Shown here: one piece after another, positions 45,296 through 58,140 of the stretch
How the letters are laid out: each line of letters opens with the position of its first letter
Position numbering within the stretch: position 1 is the first letter of the stretch
Source of the DNA: Gaeumannomyces sp. JS-464
Taxonomy: Eukaryota > Ascomycota > Sordariomycetes > Magnaporthales > Magnaporthaceae
NCBI GenBank assembly: GCA_002197995.1
Contig: NGZR01000004.1
Span: 1,426,001-1,490,000 of the forward strand
Direction of reading: 5' to 3'
Length of the DNA stretch: 64,000 nucleotides
The notes under the pieces: model-generated
Told to the model about the DNA's origin: nothing
The model's input: the letters and a program-made list of their open reading frames with translations, nothing else
The model's database searches: none
Position numbers and translations under genes: made by a program

Positions 45296-45407
45296 TTAGG
45301 TTTCCCCTTTTAAGTTAAATCCTTTTAACTACCGTTTATCGCCCCGTTTTCCGTTAATGGTAAATACTTTCCTTTTTTACCAACTTTTATCTTTTACATT
45401 TAACAAA

Positions 45408-45970
45408 ATGTTTAGTCGGGTGTAAAAACGAAAACCTACGCGTTTAACCGTTAAACGCGATAACCTTTTTTCCTTAATTACTTGTATTGCTATTTTTATG
45501 CTTTTTTATTCCAATTGTAAAACCGACGGCTTTAATTAATGCTTAGCGTTTTTTAACGATCATTTTCGCTATAAAACGTGTATTTGTTAAAAAGCGTTTT
45601 CGATATAACATTTTAGGCTTTGCTTTTAAGCATTTTCGTTATTATAATTTTTAACACTTTCGCGCGGAAAAGGAGTTGGAAATTGCGAAAACGGAACGTC
45701 GTTTTGTTAATGTTAAAATTAAACGTTTGCGGAAATAAAAAAAAATATAGCGCGAAAAGCTTATTCGAGCGATTCGCCGTGGTATTAATTTTGTAAAAAA
45801 ATTAAAGCGTATTAAGCGGGAAAAAGCCGACCGGGAAATTTATTAAATTGCTTCGTAATTTGGGCTATCCGTAATTCCCGCCGTTTTTTTCAACTAGCAA
45901 ATGCCCGGGGTTAATCCTAATTTAAACCTGTTTACCTTTTTTAACTCCCGTAAATTATTTCTTTTTTTAA
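45408..45970 (+). pseudogene. Antisense accessory ORF of gypsy copy 5
   Basis: Reads MFSRV-x-KRKPTRLTVKRDNL, a degraded Cys region, then REKELEIAKTERRFVNVKIK, LIRAIRRGINFVKKLKRIKR and PGVNPNLNLFTFFNSRKL. Order and orientation match copies 2, 3 and 4. Many stops, all explicable by RIP. Confidence 0.55.
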
Positions 45971-46185
45971 CGTTTTTATAAAACCCGTAGCATATTGGGT
46001 ATAGTTTTAATTTTCCCTTACCGAAGTTTTAAGTTTAACTTTTAACGGGTTCGTTTATTATAATAATATTATCGTTAACCGGTAATGCTATTATAATAGT
46101 GCTTTTTTTTTTTTTTAACCGTTCGTAATAAACCTTTTTGCTTTATTTAATTCCGGTAAGTTGTGCTTTTTTAATAACTTTTTTA

Positions 46186-46256
46186 AGTTTTGTAACGTAT
46201 TAAGTATGGCTTTGGTTTTTTTGCCGAGGTTTCGAGTTCGAATCCCGGCATAACTA
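46186..46256 (+). other. tRNA-like sequence in gypsy copy 5
   Basis: Seventy-one nt: AGTTTTG, A-box TAACGTATTAAG (46193-46204, one G-to-A change from copy 2), hairpin CTTTGG/CCGAGG, then GAGTTCGAATCCCGG (B-box AGTTCGAATCC) and CATAACT. The acceptor halves AGTTTTG/CATAACT pair at six of seven positions, the best of the three copies. Confidence 0.5.
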
Positions 46257-46379
46257 TTGTTAGGAATTTAATTATTAAGTTTTCGCCGATTGGTTTTTTT
46301 AACTACTTTTGCTTTTACTAACCTTTTTGCAAATGCTTTTGCCGGTATTTCCTTAAAGCTTTTTAGCAATTTATAAAGT

Positions 46380-49300
46380 TAATTCCTTTTTCCCACGTGT
46401 TTTTTTCGTAGCCGTACTTTTTCCATTTAATTAGGTACTTTTTAGGCCTATTTTTTAGCTTATAATTTAAAAAATTTTCGATTTCGTATTTTTATTTTGG
46501 GTCGATTTTTATTAATTCGTCGCTTTTAAAGCTTAGTAACGCTAGTTCGAGTAAAAAAACGTAAAAAACCGGGTGGGATTTTATAATTGGTAATAGTTAA
46601 AGTTTATAATTTACGTTCGAAACCTTTTTTAATATTTTAAAAGGTTTTAGTTTTTTATAGTTTAGCTTATCGTTTGGTCGTTTTGTTTTAATATTTCGTC
46701 GAAAAAAATAAACGCTATCCCTTTTTTTACAAGTCGGTTTTTCGATTTTTTTTTTATTTGTTTAAGTAATTATACAGTGCCGTAATTTTTTTTAATTTTG
46801 TTTAAAAATGTTTATGCAATTTAATAAGCTTTGTTATTTGTATTTCCGTTTTTAAAATATGTTTTCCTGCTTTAAGTTTTTTATACGCTATAAGTATAAA
46901 CCCGTAGTTAGTATAAAACGGTGTAATTTTTATACTTTTATAATTAAATTGTTATAAGCGAATTGGGCTATAAGGAGTAATTATACCCAGTTATTTTATT
47001 TATAATTAACGTAATAACGTAAATATTACTTTATAGCTTGGTTTATTCGTTTCGTTTATCTATTTGTTTAAAAATAGTAAGCCGTAAATAAAAAGTGCTC
47101 GGCTTTTAGCAAAACCGTAAGCCTTTTTTAAAACTTATTTGTAAATAGCTTATTTTTATCGTAATTAAACGGTTCGACGTGCCGTATTCCGTTATTACGT
47201 GTTTAATAAAAATATACGCTAGTTTAATAACGTTATTGCTTTTTTTATACGGTAAAAATAAGGCATATTTAGTAAGCTTATTTATTATTACTAATATATT
47301 GTCGTATTTTACTTTAATTATTAGTTTTTTCGATTGGGGAAATTTAACAACGAAATTTATAATAACTTTTTTTTATGCTTCGTTCGGTGCTGGCAAAAGT
47401 TGCAAAAGCTTATAAGGCTTATGCTTATTAGCTTTATTTTTAGCATAGTTTTCGCAATTTCCTATTACGTTTTATATTTCGGTTTGGGTTTTTACAAACC
47501 CGTAGTATTATTATAACCGTTTTTACGTTTTTTTTACGCTTTAATAGCCGTATACTAGCTGGTTATAAATTTGTTGGATTTTTTTTAAGGTTTAAACTTA
47601 TCCCTACCGAACCGTTTTAGCGAGTATTTTTTATACCGGGATTAAAAATCTGTTTGGTTTTTTCGTTAAAATTACTTATATTTTTTTAACTATTGCGGTT
47701 TAATAATTCGGTCGCCGGCTTAAAGCATCCGCCCGACCGTTTTGACCTTTTCCGGTATTTAATCCGAATGTCGTAATTTTGCAAAAACTCGTTTTAACGG
47801 ATTTATCGTTTATTTAAGTTTTTATTTGTGGTAAAAATGTATTAAATTTTTATAATTCGTGTATATTATAACCTAATGCTTCGCTTTATAAAAGTGTAGC
47901 CGTTATTTTTCAAATGCTTAAATTATCGCTAAAATTTTTTTATTATGGATTTAGTAATTTAATTTAAATCCGTTTAACTTTTGCGAAAAAAACGCGTAAA
48001 AATGCAACTGTTTTTAATCGTTTCGTTATCCGAATTGGCCGCCGATCGCGTAATTCGACGCGTCGGTTTTAACTTTAAAAGGTTTTTTTAAATTTAAAAA
48101 TACTAATATTAGTTTTTTTAATACGGCGTTTTGTAATTACTTAAAAGCTTTTTGTTTTTACTTTCCTTAATAAAATTAATAGTTATTTTTAGTAAAATTC
48201 GTAAATAGTATGGCGATTTTGTTATAATTACGGATAAACCGTTTGTAAAAGTTTAAAAATCTTAAAAACCTTTGTACTTTTATAACGTTTTTAAATATAA
48301 GCCATTTTTTAACTTTTTTAACTTTTTTAAAGTTTATGCAAATTTATTTAAATGTAATTATAAATTTTAAAAAAGCGACTTTTTGCGAATGCCATTCGCA
48401 TTTTTCTAATTTAATAAAAAGCTTTGCTTTAAATAACTTTTAAAGTATTTTATATACGTATCGCTTATATTTTTCCATCGTTTTCGAAAAAATTAAAATA
48501 TCGTTTAAATACGCGAGGATAAAAACGTTAAAATACTCGCGTAATACGTGGTTAATTATCCTTTAAAACGTAACTAATGCATTGGTAAACCCGAAGGTTA
48601 TTATTAAAAACTCGTAGCATTTAAACCGTGTTTTAAAAGCTATAAACCATTTTTAACCTTTTTTAATTCGTATTAAATTATAAGCTTTCCGTAAATTTAA
48701 AACCGTAAAATACTAAGCTTTACCGAGTTTATTTCGTAATTCGTTAATAAAAAGTAAAAATACCGATTTTTAATCGTAGTTTCGTTTAACAAGCGGTAAT
48801 CGATACATATTCGCTTCGTCCCGTTTTTTTTTTTTTTATAAAATCTTATATCCTATTAAAAAATTAAAAAGTTTAACGTAACCCTTTCGTAAGTTTTTTT
48901 CCAATTATTTCTTTACCATTTTTTATTATTAAAAGCTAAATTGGTATAGTTTTTAATATTTAAACTATATTTTTAATTTAAGCTTAATTTTAAAATTGGA
49001 CGGTTTATATTCGGGAAGTACCGTTTTTAGGTTTTTTTTAAACAACTTTTCGTATTTGTGGTATTTTTTCGAAATATTCGCGAGCCGTTTTTTAACGTTA
49101 ATTTGGTCGTTTTAATCGCTTTTTATTTTAAATAATTATATATTCGTTAATATTAAATGCGAAAGTGGATTACTAAGTTTTATTACCGTTATAACCTTTT
49201 TTTATAGCTTTTTATGCTTACGGTTTAAAATTTATATTTAATAAACCGTTTTAATTATTTGTAGCTTTTTTTATTGGATTTAGCTATTAGCCTAATTTAT

Positions 49301-50820
49301 TCGTAAATTTTTTTTTTTAAATTAAAAAATTTCGAAAATAACTTTTCCTTTTTTTATTTAATTTATTTAATATAATAATAACGTTTTCCGTATTCCGGGT
49401 GCGTAATATTATTAGTTTATATTTTTTAGTTAATTTACTTTTTATTATAAGCAATAAATATTCCTTTAACCGTTTTTAATTAATACGGTTAGCGTTTTCG
49501 ATTTGTAGGAATTTTATACCGTTTAACCGCTTATAACGATATATAATCGCTTTATGCTTTGTAATTAATTATTATTTTAACCTTTTTTTAACATTTTATC
49601 CGGAACGTTAATAGGTTATACGGTTAATTTAATTTTGTTATTACGAGGGTTTTTATCGCTTTTTTTTATTTTTTATTCCGTGCTTTTCGTTACGTGGTTT
49701 TTTAGTTTTTTAATAAAAGGAACGAGTATTATACGTTCGTTTTTTTGTTCGAGTTAAACGGTACGTACGCTCGCGCAATTTTTTAATGCTAAATTTCCGC
49801 TTTTTATGCTATATGTTTTTTGCATTTCGCAATTTCGCATTTCTTTTAATCGAGCGTTTTAATAACATATAGCATCGGGTAATGCTTGTTAAGTTTGAAA
49901 ATTGCGGTAAATTTGCCGATTTAACCTAGTTTTTACCGTAGTAATTGGAATGCTAAACGGGGTTTAATTTTAACCTCGTTTTTTAACCTTTATAAAAAAA
50001 AATCGTATTTAAGCTTGGGTTATAAGTGAAATTTGCACTTTCCGTAAATGCATTTTGCTTAAAAAAGGTGCAAATGTTTAAAATGTTTTAGGTTAACGTT
50101 AAAATGGTTTTTAAATTTTAACGCAGCTTTTTTTAACTCGCTTACGTCGTCGAACTGGTAATTAGCGTATGTAACTTTTTATTAATCGTTAAATAAATAA
50201 AAGTCGGCCGTTATTTCCGTCCGCCGGGGTGGCGTAATATAAACGGTTTATTTAGGTATTTTAAAACCTTTACGTTTTAAAAACACTTTAATACGTCGAA
50301 TGGTGTAAAAATGCATTAATCCTTTTAATTTCCCCGATTTTCGCGAATTATAAGTATAAAAGCCACGTTGCTCGAGCTTTTTACCCATTTTTAAAACTCG
50401 GCCGTTTTAAAGTTTTAGCCGTTTCGGTTTACTTTCGCGTTAGTATTAAAGTTTTCGGGTTTACGAAAAAAATGGGTTTAATTTAAAAGTTCCTTTTTTT
50501 AAATCCCGCCTTTTTTTATATCGCTTATTAAGGTTACTTTTTTTTAAATTATATAAAAAGTAGCGTTATTTTTTTTTTCGAACTCGTAGTTTCGAAAACG
50601 ACGCGTTATTTTCGTTCGTTATCGTATTCGCGCTTTATAATTTTAAGCATGCAAATGTTTTAAGGTTTTTAAAAATACCATCCGGTAGCTTTTTTATTAA
50701 ATTAATATGTAATATATACTTCGTCGTAATAATACGTTTAGTTAAATACCGCCCCGGGGTATAATTTTTTTATATCGGGCTTTTTTATCTTCGTTAAAAG
50801 TTAATTACTTAACGGTTACC
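46380..50820 (-). pseudogene. Pol of gypsy copy 5
   Basis: Minus-strand polyprotein collinear with pol of copy 2. RT block YLNDIL at 48494-48511. The C-terminal chromodomain region (about 46390-46520) is recognisable by its match to copy 2. The plus-strand open frames 47179-47516 are antisense artefacts in the integrase part. Confidence 0.78.
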
Positions 50821-50824
50821 GTTT

Positions 50825-51838
50825 TGCTAAAAGCAATTTATTTTAATATAGCCGGTTTAACCGCATTTAAAACATTTCCCGCTTTTCGGGTTTTACTTTT
50901 GCTTTTTTTATTGCTTTTATTACTAATAAACGGCTTTCGTACTAAAATTTATTAAGTTTAAATGCGTTTTATAAACCGTAATAGGTTACTATTTAACCTT
51001 TTTTTAATTAGCTTTATTACTTTATACCGTATTTTTAAAACCATATTTTTTTTTTTCGTATTATCGTTCGTATAATTTATCGCTAATATAAACCGTTTTT
51101 TTAACGTAATTTGTAAAAAATTCGGGGCGATTTTGTTTTGCGAATTTATTTTTTACGTTTTCGCGCAATCCGTTATAAAAATGTAATATTAACGTAGCGT
51201 CGTTTTAATTAAGCTTAATATTAATCCGTTAAAAGTTCGTTACGTATTTGGTTGCAAATTTTCGCTATTTAAAAATTAGCAGGTTTTTTTCGGCGATTCG
51301 GGTTTCGTCGATTATTTTAAACATTTTTTTAACCTTTTTCCCGAAAGTTTCGAAATTAGCAAAAATAATTTTAATAATTTTTTAGCTATTTTTATACTTT
51401 TTAAAATAATTGTTTTAAATTAATTAAAACCATTTTTTTATTTTACCGTTTAGTTTAGTAATAGTGTAAACGACTTTTTATTTTTTACTTACGAATTGCT
51501 ATTTGTAAAATTTAAAATAGCTTTTGCATTTAATAAAAAACGTTTTAAATTTGCCGTTTTTTTTTTATAAAAGTTTAAAAACGGGAATTTATACGTTCGG
51601 ATTGCGATAAATGCTTTAAAAATATTAATTTCGTAATAAATTGCTTTATTTTAATTTAGCTTTTAGCGATTTCGTTTGTTATAAATTTAAAAAGGTTAAC
51701 CGTATTAACGGTTTTATTAAAATTGTATTTAACATTATTAAAAGTAAAAACCGTAATTTTTTCCTTTTTAAGCTTTTTATTATTACTTGTTATAATTGTA
51801 TTGTTTTTTTTAACGAAATATTAAATAAAATTAATTAA
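50825..51838 (-). pseudogene. Gag of gypsy copy 5
   Basis: Minus-strand gag ending next to the 5' LTR at 51841, with the CCHC region near 50833-50878. The antisense frame at 51641-51838 is a RIP artefact, the same one seen in copies 1, 2 and 9. Confidence 0.72.
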
Positions 51839-51840
51839 AA

Positions 51841-52262
51841 TGTTATAATTAAAGGTTTGCTTTTAAAATAAAGCATTTTAAAAGTGGAAAGAATAATATT
51901 GCTAATATTAGTAATAAAAAAAAACACGTAATTTAAAAGGATAATTTAATTGCTTATTTTAAAAAATGCTTAAAAGTTAATTTAAATTAATTAATGTAAA
52001 GGTTTTAATTAAAACTATTTAAAATAATAGGAAATCCTTCCTTTTTTTATAATAATTCCGCCCGTTTTATAACTTTTTTAAATATATTAGTTATATTTAT
52101 AACTAACATATTTTCGTTAAATATATTAACTATGTTTATAATTAACATATTTTGCTTTTATTACGTGGTAAGTTGCTACGTAACCGGGCGCCGGAATAAG
52201 TCGCTTTAGCCTTTTTTTTTTTAAACCGCTTTGCATCCTTTTTTAAAAACGCGGTTATAACA
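51841..52262 (-). repeat. 5' LTR of gypsy copy 5
   Basis: TGTTATAATTAAAGG to CGCGGTTATAACA, same subfamily as 44873-45295 with TATATTTATAACTAACATA-type units at about 52080-52155. Confidence 0.87.
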
Positions 52263-52537
52263 TTTGCATATTAATCGTAATATTAAGTTTTTTTTTTTAA
52301 GTTAAATCCTTTTAATTATTATTTTATCTTTTTTTTTATTAATAGTAAGTATTTTCCTTTTTTACCGCTTTTTATTTTTATTATTTTAATAAAATGTTTA
52401 ATTAAGTGCAAAAACGTTTGTTCGCGAAAAAAACCGTTAATCGCAAAAAGCTATTAACGACCGTTTTTTTTTACTTTTTCGAAATGCTTTTTTACTTTTA
52501 CTATTACGAAGTTTTTAAAACGTAAAAAATGTAAAGC
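52263..52537 (-). mobile_element. Gypsy copy 6: LTR end and antisense ORF start
   Basis: The first 20 bp (52263-52282) complete the LTR begun at 44424. Then comes the polypurine tract complement and, on the plus strand from 52394, the accessory ORF start (MFN-x-VQKRLFAKKTVNRKKL) up to about 52537, where a copia LTR begins. The remainder of copy 6 is not found in the window. Confidence 0.65.
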
Positions 52538-52955
52538 TTTGTAATTTTTAACCGTAGTATTCGGCGTTTTGTAACGCGCCGGGTATAATTTTTAATTAAT
52601 TAACTTTTATTATTATTTTAACAATTGTTAATTAATAATTGCAGTTTTAATAACGGGAATGTTAATTTATCGCCGGTAATACGCGTGCATTTTTACGAAA
52701 AAAGCGGAAATTTTCGAAATTTTCGATTTTAAAACCTACGAAATAATGCTTAGTAAAATAGGAAATCGGGTTTTCGGTAATCCCGATATTTATATATACC
52801 CGGTTTTTTAACCTCCTTTTAGCAAATAAATTTTTTCCTTTTAATATGTATAATTATAAAACCTTTTTTTAAATTTACGAAATTATTATTATTACATTTT
52901 GGAAATTTCCGTATCGATTAAATAAAAGTACTATATTTTTATTAATATTAATTAG
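52538..52955 (+). repeat. Putative copia LTR, opposite orientation
   Basis: Aligns in reverse to 37371-37928, beginning TGTAATTTTTAACCG at the break in the gypsy antisense ORF and ending near ATTTTTATTA. It lacks an internal stretch of about 170 bp. Either a solo LTR or the 5' LTR of a second copia element whose body would follow. Confidence 0.5.
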
Positions 52956-53761
52956 TGTTGCTTGTAAAAAGTAATACAAATAGAAAAATAAAGGATTTTT
53001 GCTTTAAATATTAACGTGCTAACACGATAAAGGTTTTTTAAAAATATTTAAAGCAAAAAACTTCTTACTTCCCGTTTAATAACGCATTTGTTAATAAGGC
53101 AAACGCTTTTTTAAAAATACCGACGTGTATTACGCTTAAAAGTTTAAAAAGGATTTGTTAAGCTTAGTAAAAAGCGTTGCGTAATTTTTAAAAGCTTACG
53201 ATTGTATTAATTTGTAAGCTTTTAAATTAAAAGGTTATTATAAAAGCAATATCGCTTACTTATTACTAATAAAATGTCCGAATTAAATAACCCGGGTAAT
53301 AACGAAAACGACGATTAATAAAAAACCGAATTTAAAATCCGGTTTAAAGCTTTTTTTTAAAAGGTTAAAAGTTTAAAAAGCATTTTAACCGAATGCGATA
53401 AAGCCTGTTTTAATTAACCCAAGTACGAGTTCGGGGAAGTTTTAAGTAAGGTTTTTACCGCTTATTTCGAAATTTAAATTATTAAATTTATAGTTAAAAC
53501 ATACATTTTAACGAACGCGATTTGCTTAACGCGTTTATTAAAAACTTTTAAAATTAAAATAATACGATTTAAAAACGGGTGGATAAAAAATTCCGATAAG
53601 CAATTAACTAGTTTTTTAAAAATCGTTAAATTAACTTTTTTGGTTTTTATAACACATTTTTAACAATGCGATTTGCTAACTTGGTAAACGATTTAAAAAC
53701 TTAGGAAAAGTCGATTAAAAAATTATTAAAACTTTTAACGCTTATTTAATAACTAGTTAAA
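52956..53761 (+). other. RIP-mutated stretch, possibly start of a second copia element
   Basis: About 800 bp between the copia LTR and gypsy copy 8. A plus-strand frame from about 53270 gives MSELNNPGNNENDD, two stops, then KTEFKIRFKAFF and SLKSILTECDKACFN, which could be a degraded gag, but this is not firm. Cut off by the LTR at 53762. Confidence 0.35.
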
Positions 53762-54188
53762 TGTTACGACCAGTATGTAAACCTTAAAATAGCGGGGTAA
53801 AAAAAGGCTTAAATAGCGCTTTTAACCCGTATTAAAACACGTAAAAATACGTAATAAGCTTATTTAATAAAAAAGGATTTGTAAATTTATAGCAAAGCGA
53901 TAAATTTAAAAAGGATTTATAAATTTATAACAAAGTAACAAATTTAAAAAAATCGCTAAATTAAAACAACGTGTATATAAAAAATAGGTTTCCTTTATAC
54001 TTAAATAGCTTTTAATTAAAACTTTAGCATTAATTAATTTAAGTTAATTTTTAAGCACTTTTTAACGCAAGCAATTAAATTATCTTTTTTAAATTACGTA
54101 ATTTTTTTAAGTATTAAATAAGTAAAAACTATCCTTTTTACCTCTTTTAAAATGCTTTACCTTAAAATTAAACCTTTTAATTATAACA
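53762..54188 (+). repeat. 5' LTR of gypsy copy 8
   Basis: TGTTACGACCAGTATG to TTTTAATTATAACA, with the 37-bp tandem block at about 53868-53950. Main LTR subfamily. Confidence 0.85.
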
Positions 54189-54189
54189 T

Positions 54190-55230
54190 TTTAACTAATC
54201 CTATTTAATATTTTGTTAAAAGTAAAAAATAATGCAATTATAACAAGTAGTAGCAAAACGCTTAAAAAGGGGGAAATTACGATTTTTACTTTTAATAGTG
54301 TTAAATACGACCTGGAAAAAGCTATTAATACGGTTAGCCTTTTTAAACTTATAGCAAATAAAATCGTTAAAAGCGAAACCGAAGTAAAGCAATTTACTAC
54401 GAAATTAGTATCTTTTAAAGCATTTATCGTAATTAAAACGTACAAATTCCCGTTTTTAAACTTTTACGAAAAAAAAAACGGTAAATTTATAACGTTTTTT
54501 ACCAAATGCAAAAACTATTTTAAGTTTTACAAATAACAATTTGTAAATGAAAAGTAAAAAGTCGTTTACGCCGTTATTAAGCTAAACGGTAAAGTGAAAA
54601 AATGGCTTTAATTAACTTAAAGCGATTATTTTAAAAAGTACGAAAAAAGCTAAAAAGCTATTAGGATTATTTTCGCTAATTTCGAAACTTTCGAAAAAAA
54701 GGTCGGCGAAATGTTTAAAATAATCGACGAAACTTAAATCGCGGAAAAAAAGTTGCTAGCTTTTAAATAATAAAAGTCCGCAATTAAATACGCAACGGAT
54801 TTTTATAAATTAGCATTAAATTTAATTGGAATAACGCTACGTTAATATTGCACTTTTATAACGGATTACGCGAAAACGTAAAAAACGAATTCGTAAAGCA
54901 AAATCGCTTAAAGTTTTTTACGAATTACGTTAAAACGCGGTTCGAATTAGCGATAAATTATATAAACGATAATAGGAAAAAAAGGATATGGTTTTAAAAA
55001 TGTAATATAAAATAATAAAGCTAATTAAAAAAAGGTTAAATAATAACCTATTACGGTTTATAAAACGCATTTAAATTTTATAAATTTTAACGCGAAAGCC
55101 GTTTATTAATAGTAAAAGTAATAAAAAAGGCAAAAGCAAAATTTAAAACACGGGAAGTGTTTTAAATGTAGTTAAAACGGCCATTTTAAAACAAACTGCT
55201 TTTAGCAAAACGATAACCGTTAAATAGCTA
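54190..55230 (+). pseudogene. Gag of gypsy copy 8, least stop-ridden N-terminus
   Basis: An open stretch of 107 codons in the sense frame (54213-54536) reads NAIITSSSKTLKKGEITIF and LFKLIANKIVKSETEVKQFT. This is the only copy in which the sense frame of the gag N-terminus stays open this far. The knuckle KCFKCS-x-NGHFKTNC lies at 55158-55199. Stops between show it is not functional. Confidence 0.75.
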
Positions 55231-57719
55231 ACTTATAACGAACGTAAAAAAGCTTAATATAAACGGCTTATGTTTTAAAACGACGTTTAACTAAATAAGT
55301 TATTATAATAAGCTATGTGCTATTTATTAGTTCGATAAAAAGGTTACCGGATAATACTTTTAAAAATTACGAAATATTGCGATATTAAAGCTATTAAAGC
55401 CAAATATAACAGCGAAAAGAAATAGCGGGTCGTTTCCGGTTTTACGAATTTAAAGGAAAAAAACAACGCCGTTTTTCGCTAAGCTTAAAAAGGAGTAACT
55501 TTAAAAAGTGGTTTAAAAAAAGGTTAAATTTAAAAAAAGCTTTTAAGTTAAACACACCTTTCGAAAGTTGGAAAATTTCGACATTAACGCTAAATAAATT
55601 AAAACGGTTAAAAAATCGACGTCGTTTAGTTTTAAAAAAAAGCCGAAAAGGAAACGGCCGTAAACGAACCGTCGTTCGCGTTTATAACCCGAAAAGTTAA
55701 ATAGGGAAACTAACGGGCTTTTATACCTTTTAACGTTTCGAAATGCTTTTAAAACGTTAAAATTCCAAAATATTTAAATAAATCGTTATATTACGCTACG
55801 CCGGCGGACGGAAATCACGGTTAACATTTATCGTAATTTAACAATTAATAAGAAATTAAATACGCTAATTACTGGTATAACGACGCGCCCGAACCCGAAA
55901 AAACCGCGTTAATTCCGAAAAATTACCTTAGTACTAATATAAAACATTTTGGACATTTGCATTTGTTTTAAGCAAAATGCATTTACGGAAAATGCAAATT
56001 TTATTTAAAACTTAAATTTAAATACGATTTTTTCATACGGAAAATAAAAAGCGAGTTTAAAGTTAAATTCCGTTTAGCATTTTAATTATTACGGTAAAAA
56101 TTAGCCCGGATCGGCAAGTTTACCGCAGTTTTTAAACTTAACAAACGGTATTTGTTAAAAAAAACTAATGTATTTAGCTAAAATTGGGTGTATAAACCTT
56201 ACTTACCCCGCATTACTTACCTTGTATTACTTACTTTATACTTTTATGGATTTATGTATAAAGTCGGCCTATAACGTGTTACAACGCTTAAGTTAGCCGT
56301 TATAAAACTATGTAATTTACTTACTTTGCACGCGTTAAAGCAAAGGTGAAAAACGCACAAGTTAAATTTAAAAGCTTAACGTAAAAATGGCTTTAATAGC
56401 CGTAGGTCGATTTTTTAATTTCCTTATACAAAATAATTTTTCGGAAAATCGCGTGCGGTACCGAAACCTTTTTAAACGGGGGGCCCGCGGGATCGATGTC
56501 GAAAGGTATATAAAAAAGTCGAGTTAACAACCCCTTTTTATAAAACAAGCTTATACCACTTACTAAGCTTAAAACCTTACTAGCATTATTTGTAATGCTT
56601 AATAAAACCCGTATTAATTAAATGTAACTTTATTAGTTATTATAATTAACGCAAGCACGCTTTAATTAAAACCTTATATTTTTATAATACCCGATATTAT
56701 GCGTTATTAAAACGCTAAATTAAAAAAACTGCGAAATTGCGGTATGCCGAAAGCATATAGCATAAAAAGCGGAAATTTAGCATTAGGGAATTACGTAAGC
56801 GTATATCCCGTTTAACCCGGATAAAAAGACGAACGTGCGGTATTTGCACTTTTTATTAAAAAACTAAACGAATTATTTAAACCGAAAGCACGAAATGGAA
56901 AAAATTAAAAACTAATAAAAACTTTCGTAATAGCAAAATCGAATTAACCGTACGATTTGTTAAAGTTTTAAATGGAATATTAAAGGAAAAAAGTCGAAAT
57001 AATAATCGATTACGAAGTATAAAGCGATTACGTATCGTTATAAGCGGTTAAACGGTATAAAAATTCCTATAAAACGAAAACATTAACCGTACTAATTAAA
57101 AACGGTTAAAAAAACACCCGTCGTTTATAATAAAAATAAATTAACTAAAAAATACAATTAGTAATATTACGCACCCGAAATGGGAAAAACGTTATTATTA
57201 TATTAAACAAGCTGGATATAAAAAAAAATGTTATTTTCGAAATCCATTAGTTTAAGAAAAATAATTTACGAATAAATTAAATTACCGGTTAAATTTAATA
57301 AGGGAAATTACGAGTAATTAAAACGGTTTACTAATTACAAACTTTAAACCGTAAACGTAAAAAGTAAAATAAAAAGGTTATAACGGTAATAAAATTTAAC
57401 AATCCATTTTTGCATTTAGCATTAACGATTACACGATTATCCAAAATGGAAAATAATTAAAAAAATTAAATTAACGTTAAAAAACGGCTCGCGAATGTTT
57501 TGTAAAAATACCACAAATATAAAAAGTTATTTCGGAAAAATTTAAAAACGGTGCTTTTTAAAAATAAACCGTTCGATTTTAAAATTAAATTTAAAATAAA
57601 TACGTAATTTAAATACCAAAAGTTGTATTAGTTTAACCCCCGATAATAAAAGGTATTAAAAAAACAATTGGAAAAAAACTTAAAAAAAAAACATATTAAA
57701 CTTTTCAATTGTTTAGTAA

Positions 57720-58140
57720 TATTACGACCGCGTTTTTAAAAAAGGATACGAGGCGGTTTAAAACAAAAAAAGGGGTTAAAACGACCCATTTCGGCGCCCG
57801 ATTACGTGGCAGCTTATTACGTAATAAAAACAAAATATGTTAATTATAAATATAATAAACATATTTAGCGAAAATATATTAGCTATAAATATAACTAACA
57901 TATTTAAAAAAGTTATAAAACAAGCGAAATTATTATAAAAAAAAGATTTCCTATTATTTTAAATAGCTTTAATTAAAGCTTTTACATTAATTAATTTAAA
58001 TTAACTTTTAAGCATTTTTTAAAATAAGCAATTAAATTATCCTTTTAAATTACGTATTCCTTTTATTTATTAGCATTAGCGATATTATCTTTTCCACCCC
58101 CGAAATGCTTTATTTTAAAAGCAAACCTTTAATTATAACA
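57720..58140 (+). repeat. 5' LTR of gypsy copy 9
   Basis: TATTACGACCGCG to TTTAATTATAACA, with TATTAGCTATAAATATAACT-type units at about 57835-57905. This is the reverse complement of the subfamily found at both ends of copy 5. Confidence 0.83.

Larger units (their letters stand above)
44873..52262 (-). mobile_element. Gypsy chromovirus copy 5, full length, nested in an LTR
   Basis: Minus-strand element of 7,390 bp with LTRs 44873-45295 and 51841-52262. Target duplication CTTGC (44868-44872) against TTTGC (52263-52267), a single RIP-type transition. Internal order: gag, pol with YLND at 48494-48511, chromodomain near 46390-46520, tRNA-like sequence, accessory ORF, polypurine tract. Heavily RIP-mutated. 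Confidence 0.9.
53762..57719 (+). mobile_element. Gypsy chromovirus copy 8, 5' half
   Basis: Plus strand: LTR 53762-54188, gag 54190-55230 with CCHC knuckle 55158-55199, then the pol N-terminal half. It breaks off at 57719 inside pol, just before RT by comparison with copy 4 (near 32660-32700), where the LTR of copy 9 starts. The 3' half is not in the window next to copy 9. RIP stops throughout. Confidence 0.82.
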
